Shown here: piece by piece, positions 1 to 6,922 of the stretch
How the letters are laid out: the number at the start of each line of letters is the position of its first letter
Position numbering within the stretch: position 1 is the first letter of the stretch
Position numbers and translations under genes: made by a program
The notes under the pieces: model-generated
Told to the model about the DNA's origin: nothing
The model's input: the letters and a program-made list of their open reading frames with translations, nothing else
The model's database searches: none
Assembly: GCA_934162685.1 (NCBI GenBank)
Contig: CAKPJO010000016.1
Coordinates: 1-14,775, forward strand
Direction of reading: 5' to 3'
Source of the DNA: an uncultured Bacilli bacterium
GTDB taxonomy: Bacteria; Bacillota_I; Bacilli_A; RFN20; CAG-826
DNA: 14,775 bases

Positions 1-2138
1 TTTCCAAATAAAACAATAAGAGAAGATACAACGCCTTCCTTAGCAAGAATTCCTGAAATCAAAGAAGTAACAACGCGGTAATCACCAAATCCTAATGGTT
101 TAAATATAACCGCAATTGCACCAGAAATAACCGCTAACATACTTTTAGAAGTATCATTAACCATAGTTAACTTAAAATCAAATGTTTGTAAAAACCATAT
201 CGCAATTGTAGCAATTAATATCACTGTAAAAGCACGTTTTAAAAAATCCTTAACTTTTTCCCATAATAATTGTCCAACATTTTTCATACCCGGCATACGG
301 TAATTTGGTAACTCCATAACAAAAGGTATAGCCTCACCTTTAAAGACAAATTTCTTTGATAAAAAGGCCACTAAAATACCGATTAAAATACCTAAAACAT
401 ATAATCCAATTGTTACTACCCAAGCCCATTTTTTAAAAAATATTACTGATAAAAAACTATAAATTGGTAATTTAGCTGAGCAACTCATAAATGGAGTAAG
501 CATAACCGTCATTTTACGGTCACGATCAGAAGACAATGTCCTAGTTGCCATTACACCAGGGACCGTACAACCAAAACCAATAAGCATTGGAACAATTGAT
601 TTACCAGATAAGCCTATTTTACGTAACATTTTATCCATAACAAATGCTACACGTGCCATGTATCCACTATCCTCTAATAAAGATAAAAAGAAGAAAAGAA
701 CCACAATAATTGGAAGGAATGAAACTATACTACCAACGCCCTTAAATAATCCATCTATTACCAAAGATTGAACTACTGGCTCAACATCCCATTTAATAAA
801 GGCATTAGATACCACATCACTTAATGCGGTTATTCCAGTGTCTAGAAGTTTTTGTAAAGCCGCTCCAAATACATTGAATGTTAAAAAGAAAACTAACGCT
901 AAAATCAAAATAAACATCGGAATTGCAGTATATTTTCCAGTTAAAAGCTTATCAATTTTTTGACTACGAATATGTTCTTTAGATTCATGTGGTTTATAAA
1001 CACATTCATCGCAAACCTTTTGAATGAAACTATAACGCATATCCGCAATTGCAGCACTGCGATCTAAACCGCGTTCTTCTTCCATTTGCTTAACAATATG
1101 TTCAATCATTTCGAGTTCATTTCGTGATAAATTTAAAGCATCAATGATTAGTTTATCATTTTCAATAACTTTAGTTGCTGCAAAACGAAGAGGAATGTCT
1201 GCTCTTTTGGCGTGATCTTCAATTAAATACATAATGCCATGAATAGCGCGATGAACTGCACCATTGTGTTCAGATTCGTCACAAAAATCCATAACGGCAG
1301 GTTTTTCTTGATAATAAGCTACATGAATTGCATGTTCAATTAATTCGCCAACACCTTCATTATTTTTAGCCGAAATAGGAACAACAGGTATTCCTAACAT
1401 TTTTTCCATTTTATTTATGTCAATATATCCGCCATTCCCGGTCATTTCATCCATCATATTAAGCGCTAAAGCCATAGGAATATTTAGTTCCATTAGTTGA
1501 AGTGTCAAATATAAATTTCTTTCAATTGCGGTAGCGTCAGTAATATTAATTATACCTTTCGGATGTTCATTTAAAATAAAATTTCTTGAAACAATTTCTT
1601 CATCACTATACGGCGATAAAGAATAAATTCCTGGCAAATCTGTTACTAAAGTATTTTCATGATTTAAAATAGTCCCACTTTTTTGATCAACAGTAACGCC
1701 TGGAAAATTACCAACATGTTGATTCATACCAGTTAGTTGATTAAATAATGTGGTTTTCCCACAGTTTTGATTACCCACTAAAGCAAATGTTATCTTTTCA
1801 TTTTTATCTAGTGGATGCTCATTAGTGTGATCATGATATTTTCCATATTCACCAAGTCCCGGGTGAGTTTCTTTAATAACTTTTTTATTATCCTTTTCTT
1901 CATTGTTTTTAATATATGGCTCCGTTACTTCAATTTGTTTAGCATCATCAATTCTTAAAGTAAGTTCATATCCATGAATTCTTAATTCCATTGGATCGCC
2001 CATCGGCGCTAATTTTTCTAATTTTAATTCACTGCCAGGAATAATTCCCATATCAAGAAAATGCTGTCTTAAAGATCCGGTTGCACCAACTGATATAACT
2101 TTAGTTGTTTGACCAGGTTTTATCTCATTAAGTTTCAT
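1..2138 (-). CDS. feoB: Ferrous iron transport protein, FeoA-FeoB fusion (C-terminus cut by window edge)
   Basis: Inner-membrane Fe(II) importer with a cytosolic GTPase. Reading from ATG at 2138 gives 712 codons open to the edge. Residues 1-75 form a FeoA (SH3-like) domain, starting MKLNEIKPGQ. A His-rich linker follows (about 91-110; HPGLGEYGKYH). The G domain has G1 GNQNCGKTT at 122-130, a G2 Thr in GVTV near 149, DLPG at 167-170, NMMD at 227-230 and SAK at 256-258. The membrane part has the FeoB Cys motif GFGCTVP (Cys524) and MSCSAKLP (Cys553), both typical of the two gate repeats. FeoA is usually a separate gene; fusions are known in Bacillota and Bacteroidota. The start is supported by TGGAG five bases upstream. 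It stands alone, just downstream of a terminated Fe-S gene pair. The last helices and stop lie outside the window. Confidence 0.96.
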   Translation of the reverse strand, partial: MKLNEIKPGQTTKVISVGATGSLRQHFLDMGIIPGSELKLEKLAPMGDPMELRIHGYELTLRIDDAKQIEVTEPYIKNNEEKDNKKVIKETHPGLGEYGKYHDHTNEHPLDKNEKITFALVGNQNCGKTTLFNQLTGMNQHVGNFPGVTVDQKSGTILNHENTLVTDLPGIYSLSPYSDEEIVSRNFILNEHPKGIINITDATAIERNLYLTLQLMELNIPMALALNMMDEMTGNGGYIDINKMEKMLGIPVVPISAKNNEGVGELIEHAIHVAYYQEKPAVMDFCDESEHNGAVHRAIHGIMYLIEDHAKRADIPLRFAATKVIENDKLIIDALNLSRNELEMIEHIVKQMEEERGLDRSAAIADMRYSFIQKVCDECVYKPHESKEHIRSQKIDKLLTGKYTAIPMFILILALVFFLTFNVFGAALQKLLDTGITALSDVVSNAFIKWDVEPVVQSLVIDGLFKGVGSIVSFLPIIVVLFFFLSLLEDSGYMARVAFVMDKMLRKIGLSGKSIVPMLIGFGCTVPGVMATRTLSSDRDRKMTVMLTPFMSCSAKLPIYSFLSVIFFKKWAWVVTIGLYVLGILIGILVAFLSKKFVFKGEAIPFVMELPNYRMPGMKNVGQLLWEKVKDFLKRAFTVILIATIAIWFLQTFDFKLTMVNDTSKSMLAVISGAIAVIFKPLGFGDYRVVTSLISGILAKEGVVSSLIVLFG

Positions 2139-2163
2139 GATAACTCCATCAATCTTAAAAATT

Positions 2164-2199
2164 TGCATTAAAAATGCATTCGATTTCCTTAATATTATA
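2164..2199 (-). promoter_or_regulatory. feoAB -10 box and leader dyad (candidate operator)
   Basis: A perfect TATAAT on the minus strand lies at 2199-2194, about 55 bases before the feoAB start; no good -35 is visible 17 bases further up. Between it and the gene sits a perfect 15-base dyad, TGCATT-AAA-AATGCA (2164-2178), in the early transcribed leader where a repressor would block transcription. Iron control by Fur or a DtxR/MntR-type protein is expected for feo genes, but the dyad does not match a consensus I can name. Confidence 0.4.
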
Positions 2200-2253
2200 C
2201 AATATTTAGATATTTATTAGTAGAAGTTTAAAAAAGAAATTTATAGTTTTTGT

Positions 2254-2284
2254 ATAAAAAAAGGAAGTCAAAATCGGCTTCCTT
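2254..2284 (-). terminator. Intrinsic terminator after the GGGtGRT gene
   Basis: On the minus strand AAGGAAGCC / GACTTCCTT pair (2276-2284 with 2261-2269, one G-U) around a short A/T loop, and are followed by a run of seven T (2260-2254 region). It ends the Fe-S scaffold/GGGtGRT operon and separates it from feoAB. Confidence 0.85.
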
Positions 2285-2315
2285 AGTAAATATTTTATAG
2301 TTTAATAAACTACAA

Positions 2316-3323
2316 CTACTTAGCTGCTAATGCTTGAGCAACAGAAACTGCAACTGCAACAGTAGCGCCAACCATTGGGTTATTACCCATACCGATTAAT
2401 CCCATCATTTCAACGTGAGCTGGAACAGATGAAGAACCGGCAAATTGAGCATCAGAGTGCATACGACCCATTGTATCAGTCATACCATATGAAGCAGGAC
2501 CAGCAGCCATATTATCTGGGTGTAAAGTACGTCCTGTACCACCACCAGAAGCAACTGAGAAATATTTCTTTCCTAATTCATTGCATTCTTTTTTGTATGT
2601 ACCTGCAACTGGATGTTGGAAACGAGTTGGGTTAGTTGAGTTACCTGTAATAGAAACATCAACGCCTTCTAAGTGCATAATAGCAACACCTTCACGAACA
2701 TCATCAGCGCCATAGCAACGAACAGCTAATCTATCTGGATTATTACCATATTTTGTTTCTTTAACGATTTTTACTTTACCTGTGAAATAGTCAAATTCTG
2801 TTTCAACATGAGTAAATCCGTTAATTCTTGAAATAATTTTAGCAGCATCTTTGCCTAAACCATTTAAGATAACTCTTAATGGTTCTTTACGAACTTTATT
2901 AGCTTTTTTAGCAATACCAATTGCACCTTCAGCAGCAGCAAATGATTCGTGTCCTGCTAAGAAAGCGAAACATTTTGTATCTTCAGTTAATAACATAGCG
3001 CCTAAATTACCATGTCCTAAACCTACTTTACGATCATCAGCAACTGATCCTGGAATACAGAATGATTGTAAACCAACACCAATCCATCTTGCAGCTTCAG
3101 CAGCATCTTTTGCATTGTTTTTAATTGCAAGAGCAGCACCAACTGTATAAGCCCAGCAAGCATTTTCAAAACAAATTGTTTGAATGTCTTTAACCATTTT
3201 ATAGACATCTAAGCCTTTGTCTTTACAAATCTTTTCAGCTTCTTCGATAGAGGCAATACCATTATCGTTTAAGCATTTATTAATTTGGTTAATTCTTCTT
3301 TCATAACCTTCAAATAAAGCCAT
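2316..3323 (-). CDS. GGGtGRT family protein
   Basis: A full-length 335-residue soluble protein with no signal peptide. It carries the signature that names the family: SGGGTGRTLHPDN at about 259-271, followed by the highly conserved C-terminal block (AAGPASYGMTDTMGRMH, then MGLIGMGNNPMVGAT near 307-321). The biochemical function of the family is not established to my knowledge. It is regularly found beside the NifU/IscU-like protein encoded here, so a role with Fe-S clusters is an inference from context. The start at 3323 is set by AGGAGG seven bases upstream. That site overlaps the upstream gene's TAG stop (12-base gap), so the two are translationally linked and end at the terminator at 2254-2284. 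Confidence 0.93.
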   Translation of the reverse strand: MALFEGYERRINQINKCLNDNGIASIEEAEKICKDKGLDVYKMVKDIQTICFENACWAYTVGAALAIKNNAKDAAEAARWIGVGLQSFCIPGSVADDRKVGLGHGNLGAMLLTEDTKCFAFLAGHESFAAAEGAIGIAKKANKVRKEPLRVILNGLGKDAAKIISRINGFTHVETEFDYFTGKVKIVKETKYGNNPDRLAVRCYGADDVREGVAIMHLEGVDVSITGNSTNPTRFQHPVAGTYKKECNELGKKYFSVASGGGTGRTLHPDNMAAGPASYGMTDTMGRMHSDAQFAGSSSVPAHVEMMGLIGMGNNPMVGATVAVAVSVAQALAAK

Positions 3324-3335
3324 TGTATAATCCTC

Positions 3336-4028
3336 CTATTCCTTACGTGGGTCAATAAATTTGACGCCATCGTTATATCTGCCATATTGTCCTTTTGCTT
3401 TTTCAAGAGCAACTTCAGGTGAATCACCTTTCTTTAAGAAATCAGTGAATTTTCCTAAAGATAAATATTGATAACCAATAATTTCGCTATTTTCATCTAA
3501 AGCAATAGAAGTGATATATCCTTCTGTTAATTCAAGGTAACGAGGACCTTTTTCTTTTGTTGAGTAAATTGTACCAACTTGTGAGCGTAAACCTTTTCCT
3601 AAGTCTTCAAGGCCTGCACCAACGTCTAATCCGTTTTCAGAGAAAGCAGATTGAGTTCTACCATAAATAATTTGTAAGAATAATTCTCTCATAGCTGTGT
3701 TAATAGCGTCACATACTAAGTCAGTATTAACAGCTTCAAGAACTGTTTTACCAACGATAGCTTCTGATGCCATAGCAGCAGAATGAGTCATACCTGAACA
3801 GCCAATGGTTTCAATCAAAGCTTCTTCGATAATTCCGTTTTTAACGTTTAAAGTAAGTTTGCATGCACCTTGTTGTGGAGCACACCATCCAATACCATGT
3901 GTAAAACCGCTGATATCTTCAATCTTTCTTGAGTATACCCATTTTCCTTCTTCAGGAATTGGAGCACAACCATGAGAAGCGCCGCAGTTAACTCTGCACA
4001 TGTTTTCTACATCTTTTGTAAATTGCAT
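3336..4028 (-). CDS. Iron-sulfur cluster assembly scaffold-like protein (NifU/IscU-type), partner of GGGtGRT
   Basis: A soluble 230-residue protein from the chosen ATG at 4028. An upstream in-frame ATG at 4049 (+7 residues) has no ribosome site; its first codons are themselves the GGAGGAG that serves the 4028 start, about 12 bases away. The core near 40-110 resembles the NifU/IscU scaffold fold: GWCAPQQGACKLTLNV, then ETIGCSGMTHSAAMASE. Cysteines sit at 11, 15, 21, 49, 56, 77 and 106 and could bind a cluster; the N-terminal Cys group (CRVNCGASHGC) is additional to classic IscU. A C-terminal extension (about 150-230) has no counterpart in IscU. It is first in a two-gene operon with the GGGtGRT gene. 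Acting as a scaffold or carrier is inferred from the family; a dedicated client is unknown. Confidence 0.88.
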   Translation of the reverse strand: MQFTKDVENMCRVNCGASHGCAPIPEEGKWVYSRKIEDISGFTHGIGWCAPQQGACKLTLNVKNGIIEEALIETIGCSGMTHSAAMASEAIVGKTVLEAVNTDLVCDAINTAMRELFLQIIYGRTQSAFSENGLDVGAGLEDLGKGLRSQVGTIYSTKEKGPRYLELTEGYITSIALDENSEIIGYQYLSLGKFTDFLKKGDSPEVALEKAKGQYGRYNDGVKFIDPRKE

Positions 4029-4066
4029 AAAATATTTCTTCTCCTCCATATGTAATTTTCGATAAC

Positions 4067-4095
4067 ATTATAAATTATTTGCTAAAACATTTAAA
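4067..4095 (-). promoter_or_regulatory. Probable sigma-A promoter for the Fe-S scaffold/GGGtGRT operon
   Basis: TATAAT at 4072-4067 with TTTAAA (4 of 6 matches to TTGACA) at 4095-4090, a 17-base spacer. A TTAACT-AATA-AGTTAA dyad (4103-4118) lies just upstream of the -35 and could be a regulator site. There is no strong terminator between the preceding small gene and this promoter, so read-through is possible. Confidence 0.5.
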
Positions 4096-4141
4096 GAGTT
4101 ATTTAACTAATAAGTTAACTAACTGCTTTCATTTGAAAAAA

Positions 4142-4324
4142 TTATTTTACTTTTTCAAAAGTCACTTTAATTCTTCCATTTAATTCAGTGGACTTAACAA
4201 GAGTCCAACCATCGTTAATGTGTTCTTTAATAATTTTATCTAAATCATCTTTAGAAACTAAAATTGTTTTTGACTTTATATCTTTTACTAATATTGCTTT
4301 TATTTGTTCGTCAGTTAATTTCAT
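4142..4324 (-). CDS. Small 60-residue protein downstream of the TIR gene (DUF4177-like)
   Basis: The ATG at 4324 is preferred because GGAG lies nine bases upstream (TTTTGGAGAACAAGAAC). A TTG at 4339 in the same frame would place the ribosome site inside the gene. It begins MKLTDEQIKA and ends with a segment HINDGWTLVKSTEL...KVTFEKVK that resembles the 'GW-L-V ... F' pattern of DUF4177-type small proteins. This is a weak resemblance, not an identification. It is charged and soluble, with no Cys and no membrane segment. Its start lies 17 bases after the TIR gene's TAG, so the two are very probably one transcript. A partner, regulator or antitoxin role is only a guess from the operon. Confidence 0.7.
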   Translation of the reverse strand: MKLTDEQIKAILVKDIKSKTILVSKDDLDKIIKEHINDGWTLVKSTELNGRIKVTFEKVK

Positions 4325-4341
4325 GTTCTTGTTCTCCAAAA

Positions 4342-6018
4342 CTATTCGTCTATTTTCATGTGAGTAAGTGTATCATATTTAATGCCTTCATCATAATAAT
4401 AATCACCTAATACTTCATCTCTTAAAAATTCATTTGTAGCTTTATTATAAATTTTTCCGTTTTTAGTATAAAAATAAGAATTTTCATTGTTTATATATAC
4501 TTCTTTAATACCACAAATAGTTTTTAAAGATATTTCTTTTACAGTTTTTGGTATGTATAAGGCAGTAACATTATAAAATATCAAACTAGATCCAGTAATC
4601 TTTTCAATAACATCAGGAAGAACAACAGTTTTATTTACACCTTGATATATTTTTACTTCATTTCCTTTTGAATTGAGATACAACTCCTCTAGCGGAGTCA
4701 CACCACATACAATTTCTTTTGATCTAGAAGAAGAGATAATGTGCTTTTTAAAATTGCCAAGTGCTTTAATAGTTAAAGCGTGTAAACCATCTTTTGGAAT
4801 ATAATTTGATAAATTTTCTTTAGTAATAGCAATTGGTATATAATCTTCTTCAACTTCATAAGATGAGGCACCATAAGTTTCATCCCATGAAAGTTGTTGA
4901 TTAACGTATTTAAGATTTTTAGGTGCGCTTAAAATTGCATAAACATTGTTTTTTAATCCGCTTGCTTTTATATATGCATCTTGACTTTCAACAGGAGCAT
5001 ATAGCTTACTTCCTCCTGCACATTCGTTATCAAAATATGGAGGAATAGGTGATGTAAAATATAGCTCATCAATTGTGTCATATGTAAATTCACATTCCCC
5101 AAATGCATTTGCTTCAATTTTCTTTAGTTTTTTTGGTAAAACTAATTTTTTTAAATTCACACAATCATAAAAAGCCCCAGCTTCAATAATTTCTAAATCT
5201 GAATTTTCAATATCAAAATTAACAAGATTCAAGTTTAGGCATTTGCAAAAGGTTTTATATCCAAGAATCTTAATGTACTTAGATATAAAGATTTTCCTTA
5301 AAAACTTATTATCTCTAAAGCATTCATTACCTAACTTAAGTATTTTTTTATCACAAATCATCTCTGGCAAATATAAAGTTTCTTCCTTGCCATTATAAGA
5401 GACAATTTCTAATCCATCTTCATAGTCATTAAAAGTAAAATCAGAATAGTCTGGCACTAATTTTGAAAGTATATTTAATGGTAGTGCTCCAAAATTAGAT
5501 ATACGTAATATCATTTTATAAAAGTGTTTTGTAAAGTCGCATATTTTAGGAGTTCTAAATAAATAATTATTATCGCTTACAAATATGTTCTTTACTAAAG
5601 CAGCGCGTTCTAACAAAGTAATATCACTAGTTTTTTTACATTCATTATCAATAATTTTATCTAAAGAAAAATTCAAGTTGTCATAATCAATTACGATAGC
5701 AAAATTGTTCTTTCTTTCCCTGTTAGCACCAAATACCATTTTAATTTCTGTTTCAATCGGCTCACTAAATATTGTATTTTTGCTAAGATAGAATATTACT
5801 CCCACACATTTCTCGGATGTAATCTTTTCTTTTACTATTTCTCGCCAATTGTCACCTGCACCAATATCGTCATCATACCAAAATCTTACACCTAATTTAT
5901 TCATTTCTCTTAAATCAGAATAGACTATTTCTTTATCTTTTCTTGAATAACTTATAAAAACATAGTTTTGATTGCCAGTATAAGCGGTAGGCATATTTTC
6001 ATCACGATAATTTTCCAT
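4342..6018 (-). CDS. TIR domain protein with BspA-like leucine-rich repeats and an FN3-like segment
   Basis: 558 residues, no signal peptide or membrane helix, so probably cytoplasmic. TIR domain at about 18-160: YVFISYSRKDKE (box 1), RFWYDDDIGAGDNWREI, VIFYLSKN, then the helix SEPIETEI where Glu91 aligns with the catalytic Glu of NAD-cleaving TIRs. A first leucine-rich block of the LRR_5/BspA type runs at about 200-345 (units such as IEAGAFYDCVNLKKLVLPKKLKKIEANAFGEC, split here: 'AFYDCVNLKKLVLP'). An FN3-like stretch lies at about 364-435 (APKNLKYVNQQLSWDETYGA ... GLHALTIKALG). A second short repeat block follows at 455-525 (LYIPKTVKEI). Start set by GGAGG four bases before ATG 6018. It leads a two-gene unit with the 60-residue protein. 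Bacterial TIRs act in phage defence or as host-directed effectors; which applies here cannot be told from sequence. Confidence 0.88.
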   Translation of the reverse strand: MENYRDENMPTAYTGNQNYVFISYSRKDKEIVYSDLREMNKLGVRFWYDDDIGAGDNWREIVKEKITSEKCVGVIFYLSKNTIFSEPIETEIKMVFGANRERKNNFAIVIDYDNLNFSLDKIIDNECKKTSDITLLERAALVKNIFVSDNNYLFRTPKICDFTKHFYKMILRISNFGALPLNILSKLVPDYSDFTFNDYEDGLEIVSYNGKEETLYLPEMICDKKILKLGNECFRDNKFLRKIFISKYIKILGYKTFCKCLNLNLVNFDIENSDLEIIEAGAFYDCVNLKKLVLPKKLKKIEANAFGECEFTYDTIDELYFTSPIPPYFDNECAGGSKLYAPVESQDAYIKASGLKNNVYAILSAPKNLKYVNQQLSWDETYGASSYEVEEDYIPIAITKENLSNYIPKDGLHALTIKALGNFKKHIISSSRSKEIVCGVTPLEELYLNSKGNEVKIYQGVNKTVVLPDVIEKITGSSLIFYNVTALYIPKTVKEISLKTICGIKEVYINNENSYFYTKNGKIYNKATNEFLRDEVLGDYYYDEGIKYDTLTHMKIDE

Positions 6019-6047
6019 AAATCCTCCAATTGTTATTTGTTTCTTCG

Positions 6048-6119
6048 GTTATTAAATAACTAATCGTACATGCAGTTTTTAAACTCAGTTAATATCTTTT
6101 ATATACAATAATATATCAA
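6048..6119 (-). promoter_or_regulatory. Weak promoter and leader dyad of the TIR gene
   Basis: TTGATA (5 of 6) at 6119-6114 is followed after 17 bases by GATATT (4 of 6) at 6096-6091, about 75 bases from the start codon. A perfect GTTATT-A-AATAAC dyad lies at 6048-6060 in the leader and could bind a regulator. Both are pattern matches in AT-rich DNA. Confidence 0.3.
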
Positions 6120-6282
6120 AAATAAAAATGAGAACATATAATTTACAATTAAATGCTCTTATTTTTACAAAAATCAACCATTTATTTTATATAATTTAAA
6201 CATTGTCACTTGCTTTTTTTGCAAGTTCTTGCACTTTTCGCAGTTAGACATTTAAATTTTAATAAATCGTTAAAAAAGATTA

Positions 6283-6441
6283 TTACATTCCTTCTTTTAA
6301 TTTATCGCCGGAAATATTAGATTTAGGAAATCTATTTAACGTCTTTCTTTCTAGAGAAATTATGACTCCTGCTATAATCAATAAGGAAATAAAAAAATCA
6401 TTAAGAAATATAAATAAGCAATAAGAATTGGCTACATTTTT
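6283..6441 (-). pseudogene. Possible C-terminal fragment of a membrane protein
   Basis: A 52-codon open frame bounded by stops, with no ATG, GTG or ribosome site at its head. It reads a hydrophobic segment (CLFIFLNDFFISLLIIAGVI) followed by a basic, then mixed tail (SLERKTLNRFPKS). The pattern of one helix plus cytosolic tail looks coding but I do not recognise the family. It could equally be chance in AT-rich DNA. Confidence 0.25.
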
Positions 6442-6459
6442 TTACTTGTTTCTATCATC

Positions 6460-6510
6460 AAAAAAGCTGCAACCTATAGACAAAAAAATCCCATAGAAAG
6501 CAGCTTTTTT
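6460..6510. terminator. Orphan bidirectional terminator hairpin
   Basis: AAAAAAGCTGC (6460-6470) pairs perfectly with GCAGCTTTTTT (6500-6510). An inner CTAT/ATAG pairing extends the stem around an A-rich loop. A-run and T-run on the two sides let it work in both directions. No intact gene ends next to it, so it probably marks a lost gene. Confidence 0.7.
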
Positions 6511-6678
6511 ATTACTTTTGTATATTATTGGAAACATTACTTGCATTTTTATTTATTAAAACTGCGAAAGTTGAGTTTTTGACTTTAAATACATAATATT
6601 AAAGTTTCTTTTGATATTTTTATTCTAAAACTTCTTTAATCAAACTAAATGCAATTATAAAATATAAAAATTAACTAT

Positions 6679-6831
6679 TTAATTTATACCCAAAATAAAC
6701 TCTTCATTTTTTTTGAATGGCACCAATTTTTTTATAAATTCAATTGAAGGGACATTCCAATCAAGACAACACCATTCAATTTCTATATATCCTTCTTTTA
6801 AATGTACTTTTACATTAGCAGAAAATGAAGA
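6679..6831 (-). pseudogene. GNAT acetyltransferase fragment (3' exon of the intron)
   Basis: Reads SSFSANVKVHLK and then EGYIEIEWCCLDWNVPSIEF before ending ...EEFILGIN and TAA. The second part is the C-terminal signature of SSAT-like GNAT enzymes (EW.CLDWN.PSI.FY..LGA). The first part is an earlier piece of the same family (…SSFAA..K.HLED…). About 25 residues with the acetyl-CoA binding R/Q-x-x-G-x-G/A loop are missing between them, apparently deleted at an A/G-rich TTTAAAAGAAG sequence. The N-terminal half is absent. The homology stops exactly at the inferred 3' end of the group II intron. In frame with an ATG at 6858 inside the intron, it would give 59 residues, unlikely to be functional. 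Confidence 0.75.
6794..6831. repeat. 38-base direct repeat, copy 1 (GNAT remnant)
   Basis: Matches 10922-10959 at 34 of 38 positions in the same orientation. Both encode the SSF-A/S-ANVK-HL segment of a GNAT protein. The copy ends at the intron boundary. The divergence fits old paralogues rather than a fresh target duplication. Confidence 0.75.
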
Positions 6832-6910
6832 ATCGAGTAGAGAGTGAAAAGTAAACATTTTCCGCTCCCTCTCACACCACCGTACATACGGTCTTCCGTA
6901 TACGGCGGTT
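6832..6910 (-). other. Group II intron domains V and VI
   Basis: Domain V is 6909-6876: ACCGCCGTA pairs with TACGGTGGT, a two-base TG bulge follows the distal stem TACGG/CCGTA, and an AAGA tetraloop caps it. Domain VI follows as a hairpin GAGAGGGAG...CTCTC, with a bulged A in CTCTCTACTC as the likely branch point, then the 3' end CGAT. Ribozyme core residues therefore look preserved although the element is decayed elsewhere. Confidence 0.8.
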
Positions 6911-6922
6911 TAAATAAACATC

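Larger units (their letters stand above)
6233..6571. repeat. Short inverted repeat pair, possible decayed insertion element ends
   Basis: ACTTTTCGCAGTT at 6233-6245 and, inverted, AACTGCGAAAGT at 6560-6571 match except for one base in the T run. They enclose 340 bp containing the orphan hairpin. No transposase is readable between them and no flanking duplication was found. An insertion-sequence or MITE remnant is possible but unproven. Confidence 0.3.
6019..6678. other. Gene-poor stretch with remnants
   Basis: No intact gene on either strand. It holds the TIR leader, an orphan bidirectional hairpin (6460-6510), a short inverted repeat (6233-6245 with 6560-6571) and a small open frame reading a membrane segment (6283-6441). 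The base composition is very AT-rich. It looks like the decayed remains of one or more genes or a mobile element between the TIR gene and the intron. Confidence 0.6.

Noticed and set aside
2375..3208. Several overlapping open frames on both strands inside the GGGtGRT gene
   Set aside because: They are shadows of a highly conserved, full-length gene and have no ribosome sites or family resemblance.
4080..4141. A terminator after the 60-residue gene
   Set aside because: Only an A/T stem (GAAAAA/TTTTTC) and the TTAACT dyad are present, with no GC stem followed by a T-run on the minus strand.
6163..6265. A 25-codon minus-strand frame MSNCEKCKNLQKK... with a CxxC motif
   Set aside because: No ribosome site, very short, and in AT-rich DNA overlapping the inverted repeat; not enough to call a gene.
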